Below, piece by piece: positions 17,956 to 27,332 of a stretch of 64,000 nucleotides of DNA. Below the pieces are notes generated by a model that was given only the letters and a program-made list of their open reading frames with translations, had not been told where the DNA came from and made no database searches. Source of the stretch: Aeromonas rivipollensis (GTDB lineage: Bacteria > Pseudomonadota > Gammaproteobacteria > Enterobacterales > Aeromonadaceae). Each line of letters opens with the position of its first letter. Position 1 is the first letter of the stretch. A program made the position numbers and the translations under genes. The stretch lies in assembly GCF_037811135.1 (NCBI RefSeq), contig NZ_CP149130.1, positions 1,794,501-1,858,500 on the forward strand. The letters run 5' to 3'.

Positions 17956-20328
17956 ATGCAACAGTACGTACTTTGGTACGAACAGCTCGGTATGCAGGAC
18001 GTAGAGCGCGTCGGCGGCAAGAATGCATCCCTTGGCGAGATGATCAGCAACCTCTCCGGTGCCGGCGTGTCCGTGCCGGGCGGCTTTGCCACCACCGCCT
18101 TTGCGTTTAACGAGTTTCTGGAGTTAAGCGGCCTCAACGGCAAGATCCACGACCTGCTCGACAGCCTGGATGTGGACGACATCGCCGCCCTCAACCGGGC
18201 CGGTCAGCAGATCCGTGACTGGGTGGTGGACGCCCCCTTCCAGCCTGCGCTGGAACAGGCGGTGCGCGAGGCCTATGACAAGCTGAGCGCTGGCCTCGAG
18301 GCTTCCTTTGCGGTGCGCTCCTCCGCCACCGCCGAAGACATGCCGGACGCCTCCTTCGCCGGTCAGCAGGAGACCTTCCTCAACGTGCGCGGCATAGACT
18401 CTGTCATGACCGCCATCAAGCATGTGTTTGCGTCGCTCTTCAACGATCGCGCCATCTCCTACCGGGTGCATCAGGGCTATGACCACAAGGGTGTGGCGCT
18501 CTCGGCCGGGGTGCAGCGCATGGTGCGCTCGGATCTCGCCGCCTCCGGCGTCATGTTCACCCTGGATACCGAATCCGGCTTCAACGACGTGGTCTTCATC
18601 ACCGGCGCCCAGGGCCTGGGAGAGATGGTGGTGCAGGGGGCCGTCAACCCGGACGAGTTCTACGTCCACAAGCCGACCTTGAAGGGCGGCCGTCCCGCCG
18701 TGGTGCGCAAGACCCTCGGCTCGAAACTGATCAAGATGACCTACTCCGAGGATGCCGGCCACGGCCGTCAGGTGAAAATCGTCGACACCTCTGAGACCGA
18801 GCGCAGCCGCTTCTGCATCACGGATGACGAGGTGATGGCGCTGGCCAGGCAGGCCCTCATCATAGAGCAGCATTACGGTCGCCCGATGGACATCGAGTGG
18901 GCCAAGGATGGTCAGGATGGCAAGCTCTATATCGTCCAGGCCCGTCCGGAAACTGTACGCAGTCGCCAGGAGGCGAACACCCTCGAACGTTTTGCCCTCA
19001 AGCAATCCGGCAAGGTGCTGATCGAGGGGCGTGCCATCGGCCACAAGATTGGCTCTGGCCCGGCGCGGGTCATCTCCTCCATCAGCCAGATGGACGAGGT
19101 GCAGCCAGGCGATGTGCTGGTCACCGACATGACGGATCCGGACTGGGAGCCCATCATGAAGCGGGCCTCGGCCATCGTCACCAACCGGGGCGGCCGCACC
19201 TGCCACGCCGCCATCATAGCCCGTGAGCTCGGCATCCCGGCCGTGGTCGGCTGTGGCGACGCCACCGACCGCATCGAGGCGGGTCAGCTCATCACCGTCT
19301 CCTGCGCGGAAGGGGACACCGGCTTCATCTACGACGGCGAGCTCGACTTCGACGTGGCGGTGACCGAGGTGGGCAACATGCCGCGCCTGCCCATCAAGGT
19401 GATGATGAACGTCGGCAACCCAGACAGGGCCTTCGACTTCGCCCAGTTGCCCAATGCCGGCGTGGGTCTGGCCCGTCTCGAGTTCATCATCAACCGCATG
19501 ATAGGGGTGCACCCCAAGGCGCTGCTGGAGTTTGACAAGCAGAGCCCGGAGCTGCAGGCCACCATAGCCAAGATGATCGCCGGTTACGACAGCCCCCGTG
19601 AATACTACGTGGCCAAGCTGAGTGAAGGGATCGCCACCCTGGCCGCCGCCTTCTGGCCGGAGCGGGTCATAGTGCGGATGTCGGACTTCAAGTCCAACGA
19701 ATACGCCAACCTGGTGGGGGGTCGTGGCTACGAGCCCCACGAAGAGAACCCCATGATCGGCTTCCGGGGCGCGTCACGTTACATCGCCGACAGCTTCCGC
19801 CCCTGTTTCGCCCTCGAGTGTGAGGCGATGAAACGGGTGCGCGACGTCATGGGGCTGACCAACGTCGAGGTGATGATCCCCTTCGTGCGTACCGTGGGCG
19901 AGGCGGAGCAGGTGGTGGAGATCCTGGCGGAGAACGGCCTGCGTCGCGGCGAGCGGGGGCTGAAAGTCATCATGATGTGCGAGCTGCCCTCCAACGCCCT
20001 GTTGGCGGACAAGTTCCTCGAACACTTCGATGGCTTCTCCATCGGTTCCAACGACATGACCCAGTTGACCCTGGGGCTGGATCGGGATTCGGGCCTCATC
20101 GCCCACCTGTTCGATGAGCGCAACGAGGCGGTCAAGGCGCTGCTGGCGATGGCCATACAGGCCGCACGCAAGGCGGGCAAGTACGTAGGCATCTGCGGCC
20201 AGGGCCCGTCGGACCACCCGGACTTCGCCGCCTGGCTGGTCGAGCAGGGCATAGATTCTGTGTCGCTGAACCCCGATACCGTGGTCGACACCTGGCTCTA
20301 TCTGGCCGAGCAGAATAAGGCAAACTGA
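17956..20328 (+). CDS. ppsA: Phosphoenolpyruvate synthase
   Basis: 790 aa; converts pyruvate + ATP to PEP + AMP + Pi in gluconeogenesis. N-terminal ATP-binding domain ([11 protein letters not shown]), central phosphohistidine domain with GGRTCHAAI (His417) and C-terminal PEP/pyruvate TIM barrel with CGQGPSDHP (Cys747). Length matches E. coli PpsA (792). Start: GGAG at 17944-17947 is 8 nt from ATG 17956 but only 2 nt from the in-frame ATG 17950, so 17956 is preferred. Divergent from its regulator ppsR and ended by a strong terminator. Confidence 0.96.
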   Translation: MQQYVLWYEQLGMQDVERVGGKNASLGEMISNLSGAGVSVPGGFATTAFAFNEFLELSGLNGKIHDLLDSLDVDDIAALNRAGQQIRDWVVDAPFQPALEQAVREAYDKLSAGLEASFAVRSSATAEDMPDASFAGQQETFLNVRGIDSVMTAIKHVFASLFNDRAISYRVHQGYDHKGVALSAGVQRMVRSDLAASGVMFTLDTESGFNDVVFITGAQGLGEMVVQGAVNPDEFYVHKPTLKGGRPAVVRKTLGSKLIKMTYSEDAGHGRQVKIVDTSETERSRFCITDDEVMALARQALIIEQHYGRPMDIEWAKDGQDGKLYIVQARPETVRSRQEANTLERFALKQSGKVLIEGRAIGHKIGSGPARVISSISQMDEVQPGDVLVTDMTDPDWEPIMKRASAIVTNRGGRTCHAAIIARELGIPAVVGCGDATDRIEAGQLITVSCAEGDTGFIYDGELDFDVAVTEVGNMPRLPIKVMMNVGNPDRAFDFAQLPNAGVGLARLEFIINRMIGVHPKALLEFDKQSPELQATIAKMIAGYDSPREYYVAKLSEGIATLAAAFWPERVIVRMSDFKSNEYANLVGGRGYEPHEENPMIGFRGASRYIADSFRPCFALECEAMKRVRDVMGLTNVEVMIPFVRTVGEAEQVVEILAENGLRRGERGLKVIMMCELPSNALLADKFLEHFDGFSIGSNDMTQLTLGLDRDSGLIAHLFDERNEAVKALLAMAIQAARKAGKYVGICGQGPSDHPDFAAWLVEQGIDSVSLNPDTVVDTWLYLAEQNKAN

Positions 20329-20361
20329 GCCAGCACAGGCAGTACCCTACCATAATCCATG

Positions 20362-20388
20362 ACGGCACCTTCTCGGTGCCGTTTTTTA
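20362..20388 (+). terminator. Rho-independent terminator of ppsA
   Basis: Stem ACGGCACC / GGTGCCGT with TTCTC loop and a T-run. Confidence 0.9.
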
Positions 20389-21099
20389 TTACCAATATGG
20401 TGCTGTGTTGATGATTCCTTCATGCAGATGAAACCGAAAGCCTTATTATGACTTGGCTCAAATAAGCACTGGCGGTCAACAGATCAAGCAGTGACCCCCT
20501 CTATTATCCATTTGCAATGGATAATAGAGGGGGCGTTCAAAAATAATACGGGTTCTTATCGGTGACGAAGGCCCGCAATTAGAGTCATGTCATATCTTGC
20601 TCGGGATCTCAGATTGGCTCATCCATAGCGATGGCCTATCTTCATGGCAGAACTTAAAATAATCCCTCTTCACATGAGCAGGGCGCTGTCATCATAAGGT
20701 CGCCCGATAGCCGAACTCCCAATCCAAAATACACTTCTAATCAGCTGATATAGCAATTTGTTTGGTCAGTGAAATATATAGAGTCATGGTGCTGCCTAGA
20801 GCGTTTGCACCACCATAAAACTCAACAAAATTAAAAAAACTAGTTTTTTATGCTTGGCATGTTGATTTTATGGTTGATTATATCGACTCATTAGGGGCTT
20901 TTTGTGATTTACCTCTTCATATGGGATTGAAATTAAACGGTTTTCATTATTTGTGGATAAATTATTTTATTATCATTAATTCACCTGCTGGTTCTGTGAG
21001 AATGATGTCATTCAGCCTAACCACAGTAATTGGGTTGGTAATGACAGTTCTCAGCGAGGGCGTAGAGTCATCAGTTACTGATTAACACGGAGGCTGCTC
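20389..21099. other. AT-rich non-coding region before the regulator/EAL pair
   Basis: About 710 bp markedly richer in A+T than the flanks, without a convincing gene. It holds the 39-bp palindrome at 20495-20533. A 71-codon ORF at 20870-21085 has no good ribosome site and no recognisable features. Composition and emptiness are consistent with an acquired or decayed segment. Confidence 0.6.
20495..20533. repeat. 39-bp palindrome, 18-bp perfect arms
   Basis: Left arm from 20495 (CCCCCTCTATTATCCATT) and right arm to 20533 are exact reverse complements around a TGC loop. No T-run follows on either strand, so it is not a standard terminator. Confidence 0.9.
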
Positions 21100-21501
21100 A
21101 TGCTTGAGTTGGAAATGATGAGAGGGCGTGCGGTAACAACATGCCTAATCAATAAAGATAGAAACGTCATTGTAGATTTAGACAATGGCACATTCACATT
21201 CCTTTTTTTTGCCGGAACGGATCAGCTGCAAGTTATAAAAATGGGGACGCGAGAGGCAGGGGTTTTAAGGTACCTGGTCCGTAATAGTGGTTATCTGGTA
21301 TCAAAAGATGAAATCCTTAATAGTGTCTGGCATGGGAGGATAGTATGTGAAAATACGGTGTCTGTGGCGCTATCAAATATCAGGAAATTATTAAGGAGAG
21401 TTGATCCAGACTGCCGCTGCCTGGTGACCGTTGCTCGCGCCGGGTACATATTTTATCCATATCGTTCAGGATTCACTATCGAGAATAGCAATGACATTTA
21501 A
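21100..21501 (+). CDS. Stand-alone OmpR/ToxR-type winged-helix DNA-binding protein
   Basis: 133 aa. Residues ~48-120 match the C-terminal winged-helix effector domain of OmpR/PhoB and of CadC/ToxR regulators: TREAGVLRYLVRNSGYLVSK, an ENTVSVALSNIRKLLR recognition-helix region and the final RAGYIF wing. There is no receiver domain and no membrane segment, so it is a DNA-binding domain with a short ~45-residue N-terminal extension. Start: GGAGG about 6 nt before ATG 21100. Its stop overlaps the next gene by 11 nt, indicating translational coupling. AT-rich codon use unlike the flanking genes suggests transfer. Confidence 0.8.
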   Translation: MLELEMMRGRAVTTCLINKDRNVIVDLDNGTFTFLFFAGTDQLQVIKMGTREAGVLRYLVRNSGYLVSKDEILNSVWHGRIVCENTVSVALSNIRKLLRRVDPDCRCLVTVARAGYIFYPYRSGFTIENSNDI

Positions 21502-22186
21502 GACAGATAATAAAAACCATCAGTATATAAAGCACACATTGGAACCTATCGTTGAGCTCAATGCCGGCAACATACTGTCATTCGAGATGGTATCCTATAC
21601 TGCCAACCGGATGGTATTGGATGAGCATTATTTCTGCAACGCAGAACGCCGGGCCCTGGTCTCTCTTTTCATACGTCAACTGGAGTTCTTCCAAAAACTG
21701 AACCGACATGACGAGCATCTCTATCACACGGTATTTATCAATGTAGAACCCGCGGCATTCAACGAGCTGATCTCATGGGAGGATTTTCTGCCATTCGTGC
21801 TGCAGTTCAACATCAACATTGAGTTTGATAATGAGGCCGTCAGCAACGGCATCCCTGACGAAACGATAAAAAATGTATCGCAACTCAGAGAGTTAGGAGT
21901 GAAATTCTGGATAAGAAACGCAGATGAGGCAGTGCGTAGCCTCGCAGATGAGCTGCAGAATGCTTTTGATGGCATCAAAATAAATAAGCGCTTCTTCTGG
22001 CAATGTTTTAATCGCAATGATACCACCTTTATCGAACATGTGGCCGCCATATGGGGTAGCGAAAGCGTCATTGTCGAGGGTGTCGAAAATAAACATCATC
22101 TCTCTTTTGTAAAAGCGCAGGGCCTTGTTCAGGGGCAGGGTTTTCATTGGCGAGCAAGGCTGTTACGCCATACCACCTGGCATTAA
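21491..22186 (+). CDS. Degenerate EAL-domain protein
   Basis: 231 aa, an EAL (c-di-GMP phosphodiesterase) fold with eroded catalytic residues. The EAL motif is replaced by FEMVSY near residue 30. The VNxSP strand appears as VFINVEP. The DDFG metal-binding motif is replaced by WIRNADEA. The usual K-x-D is KIN. VEGVEN and QGQGFHW near the C-terminus are kept. Loss of the metal ligands predicts no c-di-GMP hydrolysis; it may bind c-di-GMP or act by protein contacts like Salmonella YdiV (an analogy, not an orthology claim). ATG 21491 lies inside the end of the winged-helix gene, so the two are very likely co-translated. The longer ORF from 21431 is not favoured. Confidence 0.75.
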   Translation: MTFKTDNKNHQYIKHTLEPIVELNAGNILSFEMVSYTANRMVLDEHYFCNAERRALVSLFIRQLEFFQKLNRHDEHLYHTVFINVEPAAFNELISWEDFLPFVLQFNINIEFDNEAVSNGIPDETIKNVSQLRELGVKFWIRNADEAVRSLADELQNAFDGIKINKRFFWQCFNRNDTTFIEHVAAIWGSESVIVEGVENKHHLSFVKAQGLVQGQGFHWRARLLRHTTWH

Positions 22187-22299
22187 TGAACTGACCACGC
22201 CGAACCAATAATAGAACCTAATCTCTTACTCTCTATATGGATGTATTATCGCCGGGTGGGAATTGGCGGATGAGGTTGCTGCGGCGGCGTAGCTAATGA

Positions 22300-22322
22300 C
22301 GAGGGGGCCAATGGCCCCCTCG
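22300..22322 (-). terminator. GC-rich hairpin after the ASP chaperone gene
   Basis: Perfect arms CGAGGGGGCCA / TGGCCCCCTCG, 32 bp beyond the stop of the minus-strand chaperone gene. The T-tract is weak; it may serve both converging units. Confidence 0.55.
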
Positions 22323-22353
22323 ATGAGATGACGCTTTCAGTGCGAGGAGCGCT

Positions 22354-22815
22354 TCACCTGGGCTGCTGTTCGGCGCCAGCCAGTTCGATCTGCACCTTCA
22401 CGCCTTCCTGCTTGAGCCGGGCGCTGATGGCGTTCAGATCGGTGCCGGGTTTGGCCTCCAGCAGGGCGATGCCGCCACTGCTCTGCTTGAAGCTCAGACC
22501 GTGGCGCGTGGCCAGTGCCCTGGCTTGAGGCTCGTCGGCTTCGATCAGCAGGGTACCGCTGACGGTGAGCTCGGGGCTGGCGACCCCTTGCAGCAAGACG
22601 TCACCGCTGCGCAGGCCAGGTTGTGCCGCCTTGCCATCCGGGCTGCGGGCGACGCGCCTCTTGCTGCCGTTGTCCGGCGTGAGGTAGGTCTGACCGTTCA
22701 CCTCTATGGTGCTGTACTGCTTGCCCTCGATAACCACCGACTCTTCGGCCGTGGCCTGAGCGGAAACCGAAGCCAGCAGGCTTGCCAGGGCAAGGCTGAG
22801 TAAGCTGTGTTTCAT
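22354..22815 (-). CDS. External chaperone of Aeromonas serine protease (ORF2)
   Basis: 153 aa with a Sec signal peptide (MKHSLLSLALASLLASVSAQATA). Size, position directly downstream of the protease gene (18-bp gap) and periplasmic targeting match the ORF2 chaperone described for Aeromonas sobria ASP, needed for the protease to fold in the periplasm before secretion. C-terminal residues (LAGAEQQPR) are basic and polar; the C-terminal region of ORF2 is reported to contact ASP. Co-transcribed with the protease. Confidence 0.88.
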   Translation of the reverse strand: MKHSLLSLALASLLASVSAQATAEESVVIEGKQYSTIEVNGQTYLTPDNGSKRRVARSPDGKAAQPGLRSGDVLLQGVASPELTVSGTLLIEADEPQARALATRHGLSFKQSSGGIALLEAKPGTDLNAISARLKQEGVKVQIELAGAEQQPR

Positions 22816-22833
22816 GTTGTGACTCCTGTGCGA

Positions 22834-24711
22834 TTAGAGGGAAGCTGCTTCATGGCCGATCACCCGCAGGGACCAGTTGAGCAGTTGACCCGGCTGGCTG
22901 TTGTTGCGCTCGGTCAGGGTTGTGCGGGCGTTGGTGCTGCGATTGAGCAGCGAGACCTGACGAGTGCCGCTGGCGACGTCGGTCACCGCCAGCTGCCACT
23001 CGCCCTGGGCCGATTCACCGTAGAACTTGTGAGAGAGCATGCGCATGTCGCGCAGCCCCTTGGTGCGCACATAACCCAACTGCTGCCGGTCGAGGGATTG
23101 CCCCACCAGGCTGCTGTTGGGGTTGAGCAGCACGCTGCGGGTGCCGGAGGGCGAGACGAGCTCGATCAGCAGATCGGGCAGTCGCTGGTGATCCAGACTG
23201 ACCTGCACCTGTACCGCTTCCACCGTCAACGGCTGACTGACCCGGGTGCTGGAGGTGGTCGGGTTGCTGCCCAGATCCGGGATGGCGCCCGCGGCGCGAT
23301 CCTGCACCGTCACCTTCTGCCACGGCAGCTGTACCAGCGCCGGCAAGGGGGTGTGCGTGGCGGCGCTCGCCAGAGCCTTGTTCACATCGATGAGGCCAAA
23401 GCCATAGGTCGGGTTGAACCAGATCCCGGCGGCGTTGCGCTCCCAGCCTTCCAGCCCTGTCACTCTGCGTTGCTGACCATTGACGGCTGTGTAGCTCAGT
23501 GTTACCGCTGCCTGGTTGGCATCGATGCGGGTGGCGTTGCGTGCCAGCAGATCCCGCAGATCCCGCACCGACAGGTCCGGATAGGCTGACATCAGCAGCG
23601 CCATGGCGCCAGCGGTATTCGGAGTGGCCGAAGAGGTGCCGTTCATGGTGCCGTTGTAGTCGCAGCTGGCATCCAGCGCCGGGTTGCCGTGCAGCCGGTT
23701 GGCGCTCTGACGATCGGTACGGTTGTAGCCCATGTCGCAGCCGGGCAGATCCGTGGTGACCATGGCCGGTGAGGCGGTGCCGTACTCGCCGCCCGGGGCC
23801 GTCAGGAAGACGTTGCTGCCGACGCTGGAGTAGGAGGAACGCACGCCGTCCGCGTTGCTTGCACTGACCACCAGGTTCCAGAAGTTACTGTTGGAAGGGT
23901 CTATGTTGCTGTTTTCAAACGGCAGTCTGAGCTCGCCGCCGATGCGGTTGAGCACATAGTTGCCGGCGGCAATGCGGCTGAAGCCGTTGCCCGCGGCCTT
24001 GATGTAAGCGGCCCCTTGCGCCTTCAGGGTCATCTGCTCGAACAGGCGATCCAGTTGCACCTGGTTGAGATCGCCGGCTCCCTGGGGGTCGACCAGGCTC
24101 ATGCCGTAGCTCTGGTTGAAGACGCGGTTGTCGCGGCTGGCCTGGCTGTTGCCGAGGGCATAGAGCCAGTCTTGCTGCAACTGCTGGCTATTGTCGTCGA
24201 GCAGGTTGAAGCCTTGCAGCTGGGCACGGGGGGCCACGCCCCGGGTGCCGATGGCGTTGTCGACCGCGGCTATGATGCCGGAGACAGAGGTGCCGTGGGC
24301 ACTGTCCGGATCGGTTGGCGTCGGATCGTCGCTGCCGGTTACCACGTTGCGCGAACCGGGCCGGACGTTGTCGGCGAGATCCGGGTGGGCTATGGCCAGG
24401 CCGTCGTCCACGACGGCCACATTGATCCCCTGGCCGAGCACCTCTGTGCGATGGGCCCACCAGAGGTTGAGGTCATTGCCCGCCACGCCGCCACGGGCAC
24501 TGAAGGCATGCTGGCCACTGTTGAGCAGGTGCCACTGCTGGTCCTGCAAGGGGTTGATGCCGGGCAGACAGCGCTGTGCGCTGGTGCGGCCGGTATCCAT
24601 GTCGACTTCTCTGCCGGTGAGGGGGGTACAACTCTCGGCAGCCTGAGCCGAGACGACAGGCAGGGCCGAGAGCAGGGCCGTGATTGCCAATGCTAACGAT
24701 GTTTTTCTCAT
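22834..24711 (-). CDS. aspA: Kexin-like extracellular serine protease (ASP)
   Basis: 625 aa secreted subtilase with a C-terminal P-domain. Signal peptide at residues 1-24. Catalytic Asp102 (VVDDG), His139 (DSAHGTS) and Ser360 (NGTSSATP) correspond to 78, 115 and 336 after signal removal, the published numbering of A. sobria ASP. Residues ~480-625 form the proprotein-convertase P-domain (LIELVSPSGTRSVLL, GEWQLAVTD). Start: the ORF is open to 24783, but ATG 24711 has GGAG at 7-nt spacing and starts a proper signal peptide. ASP cleaves host proteins and is a virulence factor; it needs the chaperone encoded immediately downstream. Divergent from modF. Confidence 0.94.
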   Translation of the reverse strand: MRKTSLALAITALLSALPVVSAQAAESCTPLTGREVDMDTGRTSAQRCLPGINPLQDQQWHLLNSGQHAFSARGGVAGNDLNLWWAHRTEVLGQGINVAVVDDGLAIAHPDLADNVRPGSRNVVTGSDDPTPTDPDSAHGTSVSGIIAAVDNAIGTRGVAPRAQLQGFNLLDDNSQQLQQDWLYALGNSQASRDNRVFNQSYGMSLVDPQGAGDLNQVQLDRLFEQMTLKAQGAAYIKAAGNGFSRIAAGNYVLNRIGGELRLPFENSNIDPSNSNFWNLVVSASNADGVRSSYSSVGSNVFLTAPGGEYGTASPAMVTTDLPGCDMGYNRTDRQSANRLHGNPALDASCDYNGTMNGTSSATPNTAGAMALLMSAYPDLSVRDLRDLLARNATRIDANQAAVTLSYTAVNGQQRRVTGLEGWERNAAGIWFNPTYGFGLIDVNKALASAATHTPLPALVQLPWQKVTVQDRAAGAIPDLGSNPTTSSTRVSQPLTVEAVQVQVSLDHQRLPDLLIELVSPSGTRSVLLNPNSSLVGQSLDRQQLGYVRTKGLRDMRMLSHKFYGESAQGEWQLAVTDVASGTRQVSLLNRSTNARTTLTERNNSQPGQLLNWSLRVIGHEAASL

Positions 24712-25013
24712 TGATAAACTCCATCTTAAGGGCGCACCGTCCGAGGTGCGACGGGCATCTATACATGAGAAAAGACGATTCATAAGGCTCTCATTTCGGA
24801 GTTGAGAGGGGGCTCAAAGAAATCTCATTTGAGCCCATATGGGGGTATCAATGGGGCTGATTACGTGTTTTATTGAGAGTAATTCGCATTCAATGCTAAT
24901 GTTCTTTTTGTCGATAGGATGCCTGTTGTCAAGCGCCCCTCACCACCTGACATGGCTGCCGCTGGTCGCTATCCCTGTTAAGGTAAGGGCAAAACAGCAC
25001 TCAGGACGGATCC
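24712..25013. other. Intergenic region between divergent aspA and modF
   Basis: About 300 bp that must hold both promoters. The most visible structure is a dyad GGGCTCAAA / TTTGAGCCC with a 9-nt spacer at 24810-24836, about 100 bp upstream of the aspA start; it could be an operator or an mRNA leader hairpin. No ModE site was recognisable. Confidence 0.5.
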
Positions 25014-26480
25014 ATGACTCTTTTGCAGTGGCAATCAGCCAGCTTGGCTCTTCACGGCGACCAGACCCTCTTCATCCCCGATCTCACCCTGGCGCCTCAG
25101 GCATGCTGGGCCTTTGTCGGCAGCAACGGCAGCGGCAAGACGGCCCTGGCCTCTGCTTTGTGTGGCGAGCTGGCCGTCCGTGCAGGGGGGGTGACCGGCC
25201 GGGTGAGGGCCGAGCGCCTCTCGTTTGAGTCGCAGCAGCGGCTGGGGGAGCTGGACTGGCAGCGGCGCAACACCGACATGCTGGGGGAAGAGGAGGAGGC
25301 GGGCTATCGGGTGTCGACCCTGATGCTGGAGGAGGGGGGAGAGGAGGCGCAAGCCCGATCGCTGCTGGCGCGCTTCGGCATCGAGTCCCTGTGGGATCGC
25401 CCCTATCGCCATCTCTCGAGCGGGGAGGGGCGCAAGCTGCTGCTGGCCCGTGCCCTGCTGGGTCGGCCCGAGCTGCTGGTGCTGGACGAGCCGTTCGATG
25501 GCCTGGATCAGGGCTCGCGCAGGGATCTGATGTCGCTGCTGGCGCAATTGGTGGCGCAGGGGCAACGTCTGGTGGTGATCGTCAACCGCTTCGACGAGAT
25601 CCCCCCCTTCGCCAGTCACCTCGGCCTGCTCGGGGAGCGTCGCCTGCTGCTGGCGGGGGAGCGTGACGCCGTGCTCGGCAGTCAGGAGGTGGCCCAGCTG
25701 GCACGGGCCGAGGGGCAGAGTCCGCAGCTGCCCCCTCCGCTCCAGGCACCCGCCCCCCTGCCCGTCGGCCCCCGGGTACAGATGCGCGCCCTGCGCGTCG
25801 CCTACGGGGACCAGGTCATCATCGACGGGCTCGACTGGACCATTGCCGAGGGGGAACACTGGCAACTGGTGGGGCCCAACGGCGCCGGCAAGTCGACCCT
25901 GCTCGCCCTTATCACAGGGGATCATCCGCAGGGGTACAGCAATGATCTGCGCCTGTTCGGGGTGCGGCGGGGCAGCGGCGAGAGCATCTGGGAGATCAAG
26001 CGCCACATCGGCCTGGTCAGCCCGGCCCTGCACCTGGACTATCGCGTCCATTGTTCGGTGCAGACGGTGATCCTCTCCGGCTTTTATGACTCCATCGGCC
26101 TCTATACCCGCCCGGGGGATCGCCAGCTGGCGCTCGCCAACCAGTGGCTGGCACTGCTGGGGCTAAAGGATCAGGGGGCGCTGCCCTTCCACGCCCTCTC
26201 CTTTGGTCAGCAGCGCCTGGTGCTGATTGCCCGAGCCCTGGTCAAGCATCCGCCACTGCTCATTTTGGATGAGCCCCTCCAGGGGCTGGATCCCTTGAAC
26301 CGTCATCTGGTGCGGGAGATGGTGGTGCGCCTCATCGGCGAAGGCACCCAGTTGCTGTTCGTCTCCCACCACCCCGAGGATGCGCCCCCCGGCCTCACGC
26401 ACCGCTTGAGCTTTGTACCCGACGGCGACGGTGGTTATGGCTATGTGCAGGAGAAGCTGGGGAAGGGGGAATCATCGTGA
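25014..26480 (+). CDS. modF: ModF-type tandem ABC ATPase
   Basis: 488 aa (E. coli ModF is 490) with two ATP-binding cassettes: Walker A GSNGSGKT (residues 36-43) with LSSGEGRK signature and VLDEPFDGLD Walker B, and a second set GPNGAGKST (~290) with LSFGQQRL and ILDEPLQGLD. There is no membrane domain, and none is encoded nearby. ModF sits beside molybdate-transport genes in enterobacteria, but its function is undefined and modABC is absent here. ATG 25014 follows AGGA at 8 nt. Confidence 0.88.
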   Translation: MTLLQWQSASLALHGDQTLFIPDLTLAPQACWAFVGSNGSGKTALASALCGELAVRAGGVTGRVRAERLSFESQQRLGELDWQRRNTDMLGEEEEAGYRVSTLMLEEGGEEAQARSLLARFGIESLWDRPYRHLSSGEGRKLLLARALLGRPELLVLDEPFDGLDQGSRRDLMSLLAQLVAQGQRLVVIVNRFDEIPPFASHLGLLGERRLLLAGERDAVLGSQEVAQLARAEGQSPQLPPPLQAPAPLPVGPRVQMRALRVAYGDQVIIDGLDWTIAEGEHWQLVGPNGAGKSTLLALITGDHPQGYSNDLRLFGVRRGSGESIWEIKRHIGLVSPALHLDYRVHCSVQTVILSGFYDSIGLYTRPGDRQLALANQWLALLGLKDQGALPFHALSFGQQRLVLIARALVKHPPLLILDEPLQGLDPLNRHLVREMVVRLIGEGTQLLFVSHHPEDAPPGLTHRLSFVPDGDGGYGYVQEKLGKGESS

Positions 26481-26502
26481 TTGGCCCGGGTCTCGGTGCT
26501 CT

Positions 26503-26703
26503 TTATGGGGACGGCGTTGGCCACCCCTCGGGAAGGAGTGGAGGGTAGCCCAGGAGCAGCCAACAGAGTGCATAAAAGAGCATGGCACCAATCCATATCC
26601 AACCCAGATAGAGGCGGGTTGCCGCCATGCCGATGATGGTCACTACCAGTGCGACCAGGAAAGCGGCCACTCCGAACATAAAAGGCGCCATGTTATCCAT
26701 CAT
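26503..26703 (-). CDS. Small two-helix membrane protein
   Basis: 66 aa starting MMDNMAPFMFGVAAFLVALV, with hydrophobic segments at residues ~8-28 and ~33-53 and a Pro-rich tail. ATG 26703 is 5 bp beyond the stop of the isochorismatase-fold gene on the same strand, so it is probably co-transcribed. The ribosome site is weak, so translation may be coupled. Family not recognised. Confidence 0.6.
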   Translation of the reverse strand: MMDNMAPFMFGVAAFLVALVVTIIGMAATRLYLGWIWIGAMLFYALCWLLLGYPPLLPEGWPTPSP

Positions 26704-26708
26704 GGCGC

Positions 26709-27248
26709 TTATCTCACCAGGGCCAGGATCTCCCGAAATGCCGGATGGCGGCAATCTCCCATCAGCTCGTAGAGGCACATCTCCACCGAGGTGAGGGATG
26801 CGCCCCGGGCCGCCAGCTGGCTGATGGCGAGATCCCGGTTGGCGGCGGTGCGGGATGACGTTGCGTCCACCACCAAAGAGACCCGGGCGCCGCTTGCCAG
26901 AAGCCCCAGCACGCTCTGGTAGACGCAGATATGGGCCTCGATGCCGCACACCAGCCAGTGACTGACCCCGGTTCCGGCGAGGGCATTGGCGACCGTCGGC
27001 TCCCCCAGGGCGCCGAAGCTGAATTTCGGCAGCACAAGGGCGCCTGCCTGCTGCGGCTGCAACTCGGGCACTGTGGCCCCGAGCTTGTCCGGGTTCTGCT
27101 CCAGCCAGACAACCGGCAGGTCCAGCGCCTTGGCTCCCTGCACCAGTCGGGCCGTGTTGGTGATGAGCGACTCGCTCCCCTCGACCAGACGGGCCAGCTT
27201 GCCCTGGATATCGACGACCAGCAGGCCGGTATCGCGGCGTTCAAGCAT
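26709..27248 (-). CDS. Isochorismatase-family (YcaC-like) hydrolase
   Basis: 179 aa cysteine-hydrolase-fold enzyme: LLVVDIQGKLA with the catalytic Asp near the N-terminus, LPKFSFGAL with the catalytic Lys, and GIEAHICVYQS with the nucleophile Cys. Closest in style to the YcaC subgroup; substrate unknown. Start: the longer ORF is rejected because ATG 27248 has AGGAG at proper spacing and matches the family start. The small membrane gene at 26503 follows directly. Confidence 0.85.
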   Translation of the reverse strand: MLERRDTGLLVVDIQGKLARLVEGSESLITNTARLVQGAKALDLPVVWLEQNPDKLGATVPELQPQQAGALVLPKFSFGALGEPTVANALAGTGVSHWLVCGIEAHICVYQSVLGLLASGARVSLVVDATSSRTAANRDLAISQLAARGASLTSVEMCLYELMGDCRHPAFREILALVR

Positions 27249-27332
27249 GATTTTCTCCTTTGTTTGTGGCGAGTTTCCTTGCACCGAGGTCAACGACGCC
27301 GGGCTTCTGCTGACAAGCTGCACGGCGCTTCT

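Noticed and set aside
18124-19740. 538-codon antisense ORF opposite ppsA
   Set aside because: High-GC shadow of a certain gene; the sense frame has full-length PEP synthase motifs.
20870-21085. 71-codon ORF in the AT-rich gap
   Set aside because: No ribosome site, no recognisable domain and AT-rich composition that opens frames by chance; left unannotated.
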